NCBI GenBank assembly: GCA_017459605.1
Contig: JAFUCQ010000029.1
Span: forward strand, 1 to 32,850
Direction: 5' to 3'
Length of the DNA stretch: 32,850 nucleotides
Source of the DNA: Atopobiaceae bacterium
GTDB taxonomy: Bacteria > Actinomycetota > Coriobacteriia > Coriobacteriales > Atopobiaceae
The notes under the pieces are model-generated. The model was given only the letters and a program-made list of their open reading frames with translations. It did not search any database and was not told the origin of the DNA. Below, in pieces: positions 17,533 to 25,584 of the stretch. Position 1 is the first letter of the stretch. Every line of letters starts with the position of its first letter. Made by a program: the position numbers and the translations under genes.

Positions 17533-18699
17533 CTAGTTCAGAGGAAGCGGTGGTCGTCCGTCGTTCATGCGCTGGGTATTCTCAGCAGCATAGTGAGTAG
17601 TACCGGGTGTATCGTCTGGATAACCCGAGAAGTCCAAAGCGGTTGGGTCTACCGCACCAGTTGGATAGACTGGGTAGGCTGGACTTGCTGGGGCTGGGTT
17701 GCTCGGATACGCTGGGTAGGCTGGAGAAACCGAGCTCGCAGCATTGATTTGTTCTGGTGTGCTGCTTGTCCCACCAGCTACTGAGGCAACTGGTGCGTAG
17801 TGCCAAAAGGCACCCCGATTGGCAACCGCAGTTACGCGCAAAACCTTGATTGCGCGAATAACAAACGGCAGTTGTAACACAATGAGCATGACGTAGGTGC
17901 CCAAGACGGCATCTGCAAAGTCGCCCGTGTCGATGTAGCTCACCTCAAACTCGGTGTTCGTAAACAACATGCTGCCCACGAGCGCACAGAAATTGAAGAA
18001 GAAGTGCAGCGTTATGGTGCCCAAAATGCTCTTGGTTTCAAGCACGATGACACACAGCAACAGGGAGAACATGGCTGTCTCTAGGGCTTTGAGCGCTGCC
18101 TGAACATAGGCAATACTTCCCGTGTCCTCCAAAGGAACAACATGTGCAAGCCCAAAAAGAACAGACGTCACCACAGTTGCGATAACAATCCCTTTGCGGG
18201 TGCGACCAAAGATTGCCAAAAAGCCGCCAAGCAACAGACCGCGAAAGGCTATCTCTTCTGTGACACTCGACCCCAAACAAACGATAAGGGTGAAACCGAA
18301 ACGCCCGAGCCAGTCGTCAGCCAACACCAAACCGTCACTGCTTGCGAGGGAAATTAAATCAAAAAGCAGCAGCACAACCGATATGGTGAGCAGCCACCAT
18401 GCAATCCGCCACGAAGTTTTTAAGGTCCCGGTACGCGGAGTAATGAGCGAGCGACCTTTGATAATAAAGAGCGCGAGAATGTAGCAGGGAATAGCAACAA
18501 CGTAGTGAGTAACGGTGTAGTCGAAACCAAATTCTCCAAGGATAAGACTGGCGGTACCTGCAATAAGATCGCATAACACGATAAGTCCGAGCGCTTGGAA
18601 AAGCTTGGCAAAACCGCGCGGTTCTCGGCTTGGTATGTGGTAGACCGGCTGAGGTACAAGATCTACGTTTGGACGTGTTTCAGTGTTATATTCGGTCAT
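17533..18699 (-). CDS. CPBP family intramembrane metalloprotease
   Basis: A membrane protein of the CPBP/Abi (CAAX protease and bacteriocin-processing) family with about eight helices. The glutamate motif is TEEIAFRGLLLGG, the second motif FGLAHVV, and the third TLHFFFNFCAL. All catalytic Glu and His positions are therefore kept. A Pro/Tyr-rich tail of about 75 residues (YPAYPSNPAPASPAYPVYP) extends into the cytoplasm. The start is uncertain: AAGGAG lies 13 bases before ATG 18699 but only one base before ATG 18711, four codons earlier. The frame continues to 18810, overlapping the divergent acylphosphatase, which is unlikely. Substrate unknown. Confidence 0.88.
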   Translation of the reverse strand: MTEYNTETRPNVDLVPQPVYHIPSREPRGFAKLFQALGLIVLCDLIAGTASLILGEFGFDYTVTHYVVAIPCYILALFIIKGRSLITPRTGTLKTSWRIAWWLLTISVVLLLFDLISLASSDGLVLADDWLGRFGFTLIVCLGSSVTEEIAFRGLLLGGFLAIFGRTRKGIVIATVVTSVLFGLAHVVPLEDTGSIAYVQAALKALETAMFSLLLCVIVLETKSILGTITLHFFFNFCALVGSMLFTNTEFEVSYIDTGDFADAVLGTYVMLIVLQLPFVIRAIKVLRVTAVANRGAFWHYAPVASVAGGTSSTPEQINAASSVSPAYPAYPSNPAPASPAYPVYPTGAVDPTALDFSGYPDDTPGTTHYAAENTQRMNDGRPPLPLN

Positions 18700-18795
18700 G
18701 GTGAAAAACATGCTCCTTGAATAGTTTAGTGCGACAGATGGATACTCTGTCATATTGTTTGAAGGTAGCGTAACAGATGTTGTGAAAGGTGTGCC

Positions 18796-19095
18796 ATGAT
18801 TCATGCACAAGAAGAGGAATTAAGACGCACTCACGTGGTGTTTACGGGAGACGTGCAAGGCGTAGGCTTTCGCTGGGCGTGCCAGCAACTCGCTGGAATC
18901 GACCAAATTACGGGCTGGATTAAGAATCTTCCCGATGGCTCGGTTGAGGCGGAGCTTCAAGGAACCCCCGACCACATTGCGCGTTTCCATGGCAATGTCT
19001 TCAATCGCTTTAAGCGCTACAACATCAGTTTTACTTACGAGTCAAACGATATCGAGCTGGTAGAAGGGGAGCGAGACTTTCGCATCGTGCGTTAG
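18796..19095 (+). CDS. acyP: Acylphosphatase
   Basis: Hydrolyses carboxyl-phosphate bonds such as acetyl phosphate or carbamoyl phosphate. The 99 residues contain the signature GDVQGVGFRW with catalytic Arg26, and GWIKNLPDGSVE with catalytic Asn44. The small alpha/beta sandwich length is normal. AAAGGTG lies five bases before the ATG. It is divergent from the CPBP protease gene. The TAG stop is part of a 9 bp inverted repeat framing a tandem array. Confidence 0.95.
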   Translation: MIHAQEEELRRTHVVFTGDVQGVGFRWACQQLAGIDQITGWIKNLPDGSVEAELQGTPDHIARFHGNVFNRFKRYNISFTYESNDIELVEGERDFRIVR

Positions 19096-19210
19096 GTGAG
19101 GTTTCCTGCACCCGCCAAGGCAAGGCATCCTGCACCCGGCGGAGCAAGGCATCCCGCATCCGCCAAGGCAAGGCTGCCTGCATCCGCCAAGGTAAGGCTT
19201 CCCTCACCTA
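19093..19210 (+). repeat. 24 bp tandem repeats framed by a perfect 9 bp inverted repeat
   Basis: Four full 24 bp units (starting 19104, 19128, 19152, 19176; the word TCCTGCACCCGCCAAGG and variants) and a partial fifth. The array is bracketed by TAGGTGAGG (19093-19101) and CCTCACCTA (19202-19210), which are exact inverses. The left arm includes the acyP stop codon. The structure could form a stem holding the array in its loop and may serve as a 3' end for acyP and, from the other side, for the convergent sixA-like gene. Confidence 0.85.
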
Positions 19211-19238
19211 GCGAGACAAGCAGCCGTCGCTACCCGAC

Positions 19239-19724
19239 CTAGGACACAAACCACAAGAGCTCAGCCACCGGCTCGCCCGTTGGTGTCCCTGTTATAAGCG
19301 ACAGCTTGTCTTCAATATCAAGAGCTGCCACAGAACCCGTAGCAAAAGGCATCTCAAGACCTGTGAGATAGTAGAACAGACGATTCATAAAGGGAATGTG
19401 TCCCACTACAACAAGCTGCTCAACATCGCTGTCCGCGAGCTCCTCAACAAAGGCACCCAAGTCCTGCTCAAAGAGGTAGTCTCGCTCAGAGACGTTCTCG
19501 ATTCCAAGAGCATCGTTTAAGATCTCAGCGGTTTGCTCGGCACGAAGCGCTGGGCTTACCCAGAGTTCTGCCGCATCGCTTGTCTCGATAAGAGAGGCAA
19601 TCTGTTGAGCCTTTTCAGACAAAGCCTGCATGCCTTTTTGCGTGAGCGAACGCATGCGGTCGGGAATCTCAAACTGGGGGTCTTCTGCCTTACCGTGTCG
19701 AACAAGTATGAGCGTGAGCGACAT
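19239..19724 (-). CDS. SixA-like histidine phosphatase
   Basis: A 161-residue member of the histidine phosphatase (phosphoglycerate-mutase-like) superfamily, closest in size and motifs to SixA, which removes phosphate from phosphohistidine proteins. LILVRHGKAEDP carries the nucleophile His10. Conserved Arg and Glu lie in SPALRAEQTAEIL, and the second His109 in VVVGHIPFMNRL. GAGGAG lies five bases before the ATG. It is divergent from the ABC transporter operon. The precise substrate in this organism is unknown. Confidence 0.9.
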   Translation of the reverse strand: MSLTLILVRHGKAEDPQFEIPDRMRSLTQKGMQALSEKAQQIASLIETSDAAELWVSPALRAEQTAEILNDALGIENVSERDYLFEQDLGAFVEELADSDVEQLVVVGHIPFMNRLFYYLTGLEMPFATGSVAALDIEDKLSLITGTPTGEPVAELLWFVS

Positions 19725-19803
19725 AACAACTCCTCACATGAATGGACCAACGAGAAACGACAATAAAACGATAATAAAACGCTCGTTTAATATAGATGTT
19801 TGA

Positions 19804-19837
19804 ACTCAAGTTTGTCTCGTGACTTGAGTGGGATAAT
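19804..19837 (+). promoter_or_regulatory. Operator-like palindrome and -10 box of the ABC exporter operon
   Basis: ACTCAAG (19804-19810) and CTTGAGT (19823-19829) form a perfect 7+7 bp inverted repeat with 12 bases between. Two bases later comes GATAAT (19832-19837), a good -10 box 41 bases before the ATPase start. The palindrome covers the -35 and spacer region, where the -35 itself is poor. This is the layout of a repressor or activator site, for example a TetR, MarR or PadR-type dimer. No regulator gene is adjacent. Confidence 0.5.
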
Positions 19838-19877
19838 ACAAACAGTACGATTTGGGTGGTACAACTGCGGGGGCGGT

Positions 19878-20579
19878 ATGTCGTTTGTTGAGTTTCATGA
19901 TGTTTGCAAGCTCTACCAGATGGGCGAGGTAGAGGTTCGCGCTGTTGATGGCATGAACTTTTCTATCGAGCAGGGAGAGTTTTGTGTCATTGTTGGTCCG
20001 TCGGGTGCAGGAAAAACGACCGTGCTCAACATGCTTGGCGGGATGGACACGGTGAGTTCGGGCGACATCCTGCTCGAAGGTAAGGCAATCTCTGCTAACA
20101 ACGAGCGAGACATGACAATGTATCGCCGCCATGACGTGGGTTTTGTGTTTCAGTTCTACAACCTCGTGCAAAATCTCACCGCTCTTGAGAATGTTGAGCT
20201 GGCAAGCCAGATTTGCGATGATCCGCTCGACCCTGCAGAGGTCTTGGGGCAGGTAGGACTGTCACACCGGCTCGACAATTTCCCTGCTCAGCTCTCTGGT
20301 GGAGAGCAACAGCGCGTGGCAATTGCGCGAGCGCTTGCCAAAAATCCCAAGCTGTTGCTCTGCGATGAGCCAACGGGTGCTCTTGACTATGAGACGGGCA
20401 AGCAGATTTTGCAGCTCTTGCAGCAAACCTGCCGCGAGACGGGTAAAACCGTTGTTCTCATTACGCACAATACTGCTTTTGAGCAGATAGCAGATCGCAT
20501 TATTCGCATTCGTGGTGGTCGCGCCGATTCTGTTGAGACAAACGAACATCCTCAGGATGCCTCTGTTCTTGAGTGGTAA
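19878..20579 (+). CDS. ABC transporter ATP-binding protein (MacB/LolD-type)
   Basis: A 233-residue ATPase that would drive the permease encoded next. Walker [10 protein letters not shown] (40-48), Q-loop in [19 protein letters not shown], signature LSGGEQQR (139-146), Walker B LLLCDEP (159-165) and H-loop His197 are all intact. The FYNLV segment is typical of the MacB/LolD/FtsE-like class that works with FtsX-type permeases in export or membrane extraction. ATG 19878 is chosen because the protein then starts [13 protein letters not shown] as in relatives; the upstream frame to 19800 crosses the promoter. Three bases separate its stop from the permease ATG. Confidence 0.95.
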   Translation: MSFVEFHDVCKLYQMGEVEVRAVDGMNFSIEQGEFCVIVGPSGAGKTTVLNMLGGMDTVSSGDILLEGKAISANNERDMTMYRRHDVGFVFQFYNLVQNLTALENVELASQICDDPLDPAEVLGQVGLSHRLDNFPAQLSGGEQQRVAIARALAKNPKLLLCDEPTGALDYETGKQILQLLQQTCRETGKTVVLITHNTAFEQIADRIIRIRGGRADSVETNEHPQDASVLEW

Positions 20580-20582
20580 GAC

Positions 20583-23500
20583 ATGCAGGATAAGGCAGGC
20601 AAAAAAACATCGTCTCGGTCGAGTTTCTTCAAGGAACTTGGTCGCTCAATCAGCTCGTCATGGGGTCGTTTCTTGGCAATCATGGGAATTGCAGCTCTTG
20701 GCTGCGGCTTTTATGCGGGACTCCAGATGACGGGTATGGACATGCGCCTGAGTGCGGATTCGCTGTATGACCAAACGCAGCTCTATGATATCCGCCTGTT
20801 ATCAACACTTGGACTTTCTGACGAGCAGGTCGATGAGCTTCGACACCGCGACGGCATAGAAGCGGCGATGGGCACGTACAGTATCGACGTGATGGCCAAT
20901 CTCAACGACGAACAATATGCCATGCGCATCGAGTCGTTAAGCCCAGAGCTCAAAGACCAAAGTGACGGGTTTGAGTTGGTTCGAGCATCTGCCTTGGATT
21001 TGCATAACGGCGAGTACGCACAGGGCGAGCAGACAGAAGCCGCAGCTACAAACGATGGTATCCAAACCCAAACTGCTGCAACGAAGCAAGCTCAGGCACT
21101 GAACTATCTCGTCCTGACACAGGGACGTTTCCCTCAAACGCCCAACGAGTGCGTGATGTCGGGAGACCGCATTATGGGCCATCCCATACAACTGGGCGAC
21201 AAGGTACAAGTTCTTTCTGGTGTTGGCGACATCGATGAACAGCTCCAAGAGCGAGACTTCGAGGTGGTTGGTCTCGTGTCTTCTTCGGTCTATGTTTCGA
21301 GCACCAACCTTGGTCCTACCTCCATTGGCAGCGGCAAAATCGAGCAGTTCATGTATGTTGTGCCAGAAAGCTTCGATGAGGACTTTCCCATCAGCCAAGT
21401 TTATATGAGCGTGAAAGGAGCTCGAGCAGAGCTTGCCGAGTCAGATTCCTACGACGATGTGGTAGCACGCGTTGTCCAAGAGCTTGAAGCCGACAGCTCT
21501 CGTATCGCCGACGACCGCCTTGCCAAACTTAAAGAAGAGGCGCAAGACACCCTCGAAGAAAAACGTCAGGAATTCGACACCGAGCGCGATGACGCCTATA
21601 AAAAATTGGATGAAGCCAAACAAGAACTCACCGACGCCGAGAAAGAACTTGCGGATGCCGAGCAAGAGCTTGCAGACGGACAACAAAGCTACGATGATGG
21701 CGTGCGTGAGTTTGAGGACGGAAAAGCTGAGTTTGACGAGCAACGCGGCGTCTGGGAGCAAACGCGCTCAGGACTCACTTCTCAGCGGCAAGCCCTTGTC
21801 GCTCAGCAAACAGAGCTCGAGCAGACACGCTCACAGCTCATAGCAGCGCAGTCTCAGCTTCAGGCGCAGCAAGCGCAAGCCGCTCAGAGCCAAGCGGCAC
21901 TGGCCCAAGCTTCTCAGCTGGCAACCCAAGCACAGCAGCTTGCAGCTCAGCTTGCCCAAGTTGAGGCAGGTCTTCAGCAGGTGGCAGCAGGTATTGCCCA
22001 GATTGATGCTGGTATCTCAGAAGGGGATACGCAGATTGTCCAAGCGCAAGTGAAGATTGCCGAATCACAAGAGCAGCTCGAGAGTGCGCGCTTAGAACTT
22101 GAGCAAGGCAAGCGTGACTATGAGAAGGGTCTCAAAGAGTACAACGAAGGTCTCGAGACCTATGAAAAAGAGCGTGTTGAGGCTGAGGAAAAGATTGCCG
22201 ATGCCCAGAAAAAACTTGACGATGCTCAAACCGATATCGATGAGCTCGAAGCCCCCGAGATATACGTACTCGACCGTACGAGAAACCCCGGAGCTGAGAG
22301 CTATCAGCAAGACTCAGAACGTATCGACAACATTGCCCAAGTTTTTCCTCTTATCTTTTTCTTAGTTGCCGCTCTTGTTGCGCTCACCACTATGACACGT
22401 ATGGTTGAAGATGAGCGCCAAGAGATAGGCACCTACAAGGCGCTCGGTTACGGAACAGCTCGTATTACCGCTAAGTACCTTGCCTACGCAGCACTTGCGG
22501 GAGGTATTGGCGCGTTCATCGGCATTGCTATTCTGTCTCAAATCCTGCCGTACATCATTAGCGTTGCTTACGACATCATGTATAGCGTGCCAATCATGGC
22601 ATTCCCGCTTCCTATCAACATTCCTATTGCGCTGACGGCGGCAGCCTTAGGCGTTGGCGTGATGCTTGTCGCCACATGGGCAGCAGCGGCTTCAACGCTT
22701 CGAGAAAGTCCTGCTCAGCTCATGTTGCCTCGAGCTCCTAAGGCAGGAAAGCGCATCTTACTCGAGCACATTGGGCCTCTCTGGAGGCGTACCTCGTTTT
22801 CGTGGAAGGTGAGCCTGCGCAACCTCTTTCGCTACAAGCGCCGCCTTGCGATGACCATTATCGGCATTGCAGGATGCACAGCACTGCTGCTCACTGGTCT
22901 TGGCTTGCACGACTCAATCTGGGACATCATCGATAAGCAATTTGGTGAGATTGTCCACTATGATGCGGTGATTAGCCTCGATGATGACGCAGATGAAGAT
23001 GTGCATCTGCGGGTTGAAGAGATGATTGCCGAGGCGAGCGAGTCCGATGCAATGATTCGAACTATGATGCTCAACAGGCAGCTGGGTTCTGATTCGCATG
23101 CTCCTATATCGAGTCAGGTGGTGGTGCCTCAGAGCAACGACGACATGAAGAGTCTGATACATCTGCGGCAACGTCACGGAGCCATTCCCATTGAGCTGGA
23201 TGCGTCGGGTGTGGTGCTGAGCGAGAAACTCAGCAGTTTGCTTGGCGTGTCTGCGGGCGATTCGGTGCGGATTTACGAACAAGACGACATTGGCAATGCT
23301 GTTGGGAGCGGCAAAGAAGTACGCGTGGCTGCAGTGTGCGAGAACTATGTCTACAACTACTGCTATATCGATCAGGATCTGTATCGCGAGTTGTATGCAG
23401 GTGAGCCCATCTTTAGCACCATTCTTGCCAAAATTGATACAGGCGAGGAGGTTCGCTCGCAGCTTGCCCAAAAGCTACACGATGTCGATGAGATTGATAC

Positions 23501-23954
23501 CGTCTCGTATAACGATGAGGTCATCGATTCGTATCGCAAGTCCCTGCGAAGCGTCAACATGATTGTGGTTGTGTTGGTGGTAGCCGCAGCTGCTCTTGCA
23601 TTTATCGTTTTGTATAACCTGACCAATATCAACATTGTGGAGCGTACACGAGAGATTGCCAGTCTCAAGGTGCTTGGCTTTACTCCTCATGAAGTCAACG
23701 CTTACGTCAACCGAGAGACACTCCTGCTCACGGGTATTGGTGCTGCCTTTGGCTTGATTCTGGGCACTATTATGGAGGAGTTCGTAGTCATTTCGAGTGA
23801 GGTAGACCTCGTGATGTTTGGTCGAGAGATTCATCCCCCCAGCTTTATCATTGCCTTTGTGGTGACCTTGGGATTTTCGCTCGTGGTGATGCTTTTCATG
23901 CGGCGTAAATTGTCATCTATCGACATGGTCGAAAGCCTCAAATCAGTAGACTAA
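20583..23954 (+). CDS. FtsX-like ABC permease with long coiled-coil extracellular domain
   Basis: A 1123-residue permease with two FtsX/MacB domains. One N-terminal helix (about 22-42) is followed by a large external domain (about 45-570). Within it, residues 315-558 form a heptad-rich coiled coil that is Glu/Lys-rich at both ends and Gln/Ala-rich in the middle (for example AQQAQAAQSQAALAQASQ). The first FtsX core (about 580-715) starts VFPLIFFLVAALVALTTMTRM. A second membrane segment begins near 753, and the C-terminal FtsX core (about 990-1115) has MIVVVLVVAAAALAF and EIASLKVLGFTPHEV. This layout is common in Gram-positive exporters of peptides, lipids or cell-wall signals. It forms one complex with the ATPase just upstream. 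Substrate unknown. Confidence 0.93.
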   Translation: MQDKAGKKTSSRSSFFKELGRSISSSWGRFLAIMGIAALGCGFYAGLQMTGMDMRLSADSLYDQTQLYDIRLLSTLGLSDEQVDELRHRDGIEAAMGTYSIDVMANLNDEQYAMRIESLSPELKDQSDGFELVRASALDLHNGEYAQGEQTEAAATNDGIQTQTAATKQAQALNYLVLTQGRFPQTPNECVMSGDRIMGHPIQLGDKVQVLSGVGDIDEQLQERDFEVVGLVSSSVYVSSTNLGPTSIGSGKIEQFMYVVPESFDEDFPISQVYMSVKGARAELAESDSYDDVVARVVQELEADSSRIADDRLAKLKEEAQDTLEEKRQEFDTERDDAYKKLDEAKQELTDAEKELADAEQELADGQQSYDDGVREFEDGKAEFDEQRGVWEQTRSGLTSQRQALVAQQTELEQTRSQLIAAQSQLQAQQAQAAQSQAALAQASQLATQAQQLAAQLAQVEAGLQQVAAGIAQIDAGISEGDTQIVQAQVKIAESQEQLESARLELEQGKRDYEKGLKEYNEGLETYEKERVEAEEKIADAQKKLDDAQTDIDELEAPEIYVLDRTRNPGAESYQQDSERIDNIAQVFPLIFFLVAALVALTTMTRMVEDERQEIGTYKALGYGTARITAKYLAYAALAGGIGAFIGIAILSQILPYIISVAYDIMYSVPIMAFPLPINIPIALTAAALGVGVMLVATWAAAASTLRESPAQLMLPRAPKAGKRILLEHIGPLWRRTSFSWKVSLRNLFRYKRRLAMTIIGIAGCTALLLTGLGLHDSIWDIIDKQFGEIVHYDAVISLDDDADEDVHLRVEEMIAEASESDAMIRTMMLNRQLGSDSHAPISSQVVVPQSNDDMKSLIHLRQRHGAIPIELDASGVVLSEKLSSLLGVSAGDSVRIYEQDDIGNAVGSGKEVRVAAVCENYVYNYCYIDQDLYRELYAGEPIFSTILAKIDTGEEVRSQLAQKLHDVDEIDTVSYNDEVIDSYRKSLRSVNMIVVVLVVAAAALAFIVLYNLTNINIVERTREIASLKVLGFTPHEVNAYVNRETLLLTGIGAAFGLILGTIMEEFVVISSEVDLVMFGREIHPPSFIIAFVVTLGFSLVVMLFMRRKLSSIDMVESLKSVD

Positions 23955-24086
23955 TATATATTGATATTATACGCCGTTGTATGGACTGATCGCCATGGCA
24001 GGCGAAGACTAATATCGGCACGTCGGGCAACTGAAAAAGAGAGGAGACTCTACAATGCCAAAGCGAATCACAAGCGAAGAGTTTGA
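23955..24086 (+). pseudogene. BrnT-like toxin remnant (C-terminal end only)
   Basis: Directly after the TAA of the permease, in the same frame, 43 codons read YILILYAVVWTDRHGRRR, then LISARRATEKERRLYN, and end at TGA 24084-24086. RxISARRATxxERRLY is the characteristic C-terminal end of BrnT RNase toxins. The frame runs into the start of the BrnA-like gene, a usual BrnT-BrnA arrangement. The N-terminal part of the toxin, including start codon and most of the fold, is missing. The permease stop codon marks the left edge, so the toxin was cut by a deletion or insertion. No translation start is seen. Confidence 0.7.
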
Positions 24087-24306
24087 CGCTCGGTTCGATG
24101 TGGGTGAGGATATGGATGAGTATCTGGATTATGATGCGATTACTGTGGATGATCCGAGTCCTCGCGATGTTCTGCTCTCTCTTCCTGAATGGGCTATCGC
24201 AACCGCAGAAGCGGAGGCGAAGCGTCGCAATGTTACGCGTCGAGCAATTCTTAATACGTGGATAACCGATAAAGCGGATGAAGTGCGCATGCATATAATC
24301 GCCTAG
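24055..24306 (+). CDS. BrnA-like (CopG/ribbon-helix-helix) antitoxin, now without its toxin
   Basis: An 83-residue protein starting MPKRITSEEFDARFDVGEDMDEYLD, the acidic N-terminal region that would wrap the toxin in BrnA-type antitoxins. It ends with a ribbon-helix-helix segment (about 40-75: DVLLSLPEWAIATAEAEAKRR, then NVTRRAILNTWI) that binds operator DNA. GAGAGGAG lies eight bases before the ATG. The first 32 bases overlap the toxin remnant. The gene is intact, so it may survive as a repressor or as an anti-toxin to incoming BrnT. Confidence 0.8.
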   Translation: MPKRITSEEFDARFDVGEDMDEYLDYDAITVDDPSPRDVLLSLPEWAIATAEAEAKRRNVTRRAILNTWITDKADEVRMHIIA

Positions 24307-24495
24307 TGTGGCCGTTCATAAGCAGCACAACGAGTTGAGTTTTGTAGCGTAGCTACGTCTTTGTTCGTGATATTGCCGTTTGATGATTCGTACTTGTCGT
24401 ATGACCGCGTTCAGCGGTACCCTCAAAAAGATACGAGCAAATGCTCGAAACACTGGTAGCGTTCGTAAGGGCGCACAACGAACAAGGGAGTAACA

Positions 24496-24810
24496 ATGGC
24501 ATTTAATCCTGATGAGCTTTTGAAGAAGGCTGGAGAGTTGGCAGATCAGGCAGCGGCGGCTGCGGGCGACTTGGCTGATAAGGCTAAGCCCGTAATGGAC
24601 GACCTTGGCGAGAAGGCAAAGCCTTTTGCAGATGCAGCGCTTGACAAGGCATATGACGTGGCAAGCCAAGCAAAGAACGCCCTTGAGGATGTTACTGGCA
24701 TCGACCTCGACCAAGACGGTCAGGTTGGCGCAAGCGCTGCAGATGACGCTCCTGCTGCAGAAGTTGCCGAGGCCGCTGTTGATGAGGCTGCCGACGCTGC
24801 TGCTGAGTAA
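24496..24810 (+). CDS. Small Ala-rich acidic helical protein
   Basis: A 104-residue soluble protein starting MAFNPDELLKKAGELADQ. Residues about 6-68 form long amphipathic helices with an 11-residue-like rhythm of AG.LADQA, AGDLADKAKP and GEKAKPFADAALDKA. The tail (about 75-104) is almost only Ala, Glu, Asp and Val. The style resembles LEA-like, phasin-like or YtxH/CsbD-type stress proteins, but I do not recognise the family. AAGGGAG lies five to six bases before the ATG. In the 189 bp upstream, small hairpins GTAGC-GTA-GCTAC and CGAGCA-AA-TGCTCG are present. A strong terminator follows, so it is probably transcribed alone and well. Confidence 0.8.
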   Translation: MAFNPDELLKKAGELADQAAAAAGDLADKAKPVMDDLGEKAKPFADAALDKAYDVASQAKNALEDVTGIDLDQDGQVGASAADDAPAAEVAEAAVDEAADAAAE

Positions 24811-24818
24811 ACCAGCAC

Positions 24819-24856
24819 ACGTACGCACATAGACGTACGTACATAGACGTACACAC
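24819..24856 (+). repeat. 14 bp tandem repeats after the Ala-rich gene
   Basis: ACGTACGCACATAG (24819-24832), ACGTACGTACATAG (24833-24846) and a partial third copy to 24856. The array starts eight bases after the stop codon and leads directly into the terminator stem. Confidence 0.85.
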
Positions 24857-24899
24857 AAACGGGGGTCTCGTGCAGTTGTCACGAGACCCCCGTTTCTTT
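24857..24899. terminator. Strong bidirectional intrinsic terminator
   Basis: AAACGGGGGTCTCGTG (24857-24872) and CACGAGACCCCCGTTT (24880-24895) pair perfectly over 16 bp around a 7-base loop, with T-rich tail TTTCTTT on the plus side and AAAC leading on the other. It lies between the convergent Ala-rich gene (plus) and lipoprotein gene (minus) and can serve both. Confidence 0.93.
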
Positions 24900-24921
24900 G
24901 CGTCTCTGTGTTGAGCGAGCC

Positions 24922-25377
24922 TTAGTCGCTGTTGCCTATTTGAGACATGATGGCCTCAAGGTCTTGGTTTTGTTGCTCAAACTCTTTTGCATCGGTGGCT
25001 ACCAGCAGCAGCGTGCCAGTGGTTCCGTCTTCATTACAGGTCACACCAATCGAGTAGTCTCCCGGTGAGAGCTCATGGGTGGACAGCACATGACCACTCA
25101 TTTTTTCGTCTAAAACAACCTCACCACCAGCATCAAGGAGCCTCATCTGGAGACTACCCTTGCTGAGGTCAGGGCTAGCAACGAGAATTTCTCCCTCTTC
25201 AATCTCGATGCCTCCGCCAATCGAACCCACAGATGCTCCCTTGCCCGCATCATCGGCGGTTACGGTATAAGCTCCTGTTTCATCATCAATAGCAGAGCTG
25301 AGTGTACCCTTTCCTGCGCAGCCGCCAAGAGCCACAACGCACAGCAAAGCTCCGAGTATCGGTGCCAGTCGTTTCAT
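24922..25377 (-). CDS. Putative lipoprotein
   Basis: A 151-residue exported lipoprotein. The signal peptide is KRLAPILGALLCVVALGGC, with the lipid-modified cysteine at residue 20 (lipobox ALGGC). The mature part has a low-complexity Gly/Asp/Glu stretch (about 45-65) and then a beta-rich domain. This ends in ELSPGDYSIGVTCNEDGTTGTLLLVA, the pattern of small immunoglobulin-like or 'carbohydrate-binding-like' sandwich domains. ATG 25377 is chosen because GGGG lies about seven bases upstream and gives a normal signal peptide; an ATG four codons earlier is possible. Function unknown. Confidence 0.85.
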   Translation of the reverse strand: MKRLAPILGALLCVVALGGCAGKGTLSSAIDDETGAYTVTADDAGKGASVGSIGGGIEIEEGEILVASPDLSKGSLQMRLLDAGGEVVLDEKMSGHVLSTHELSPGDYSIGVTCNEDGTTGTLLLVATDAKEFEQQNQDLEAIMSQIGNSD

Positions 25378-25584
25378 ATCTAACCCCATCTTTCATGATG
25401 TATTAATGGATGCTTAATGGCATCCTACCACATGGCATGGAGGTTCTGTTCAGGTGAAAACTTACATAAGTTTCACTCATTAAGTAGTTTTGACTGATGG
25501 ATAGTTTAGGACAGACTCTTTATTCAAGATGCTGTGATAAGATTTTGGGGTTGCAGCGAATATGATGGTTTGGAAGTGTGCTCT

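Noticed and set aside
18712-18810. Longer N-terminus of the CPBP protease
   Set aside because: It would overlap the divergent acylphosphatase start and has no ribosome site.
17000-19300. Mobile element carrying the repeats around pit and acyP
   Set aside because: No transposase, integrase or shared repeat sequence was found; the arrays have unrelated units.
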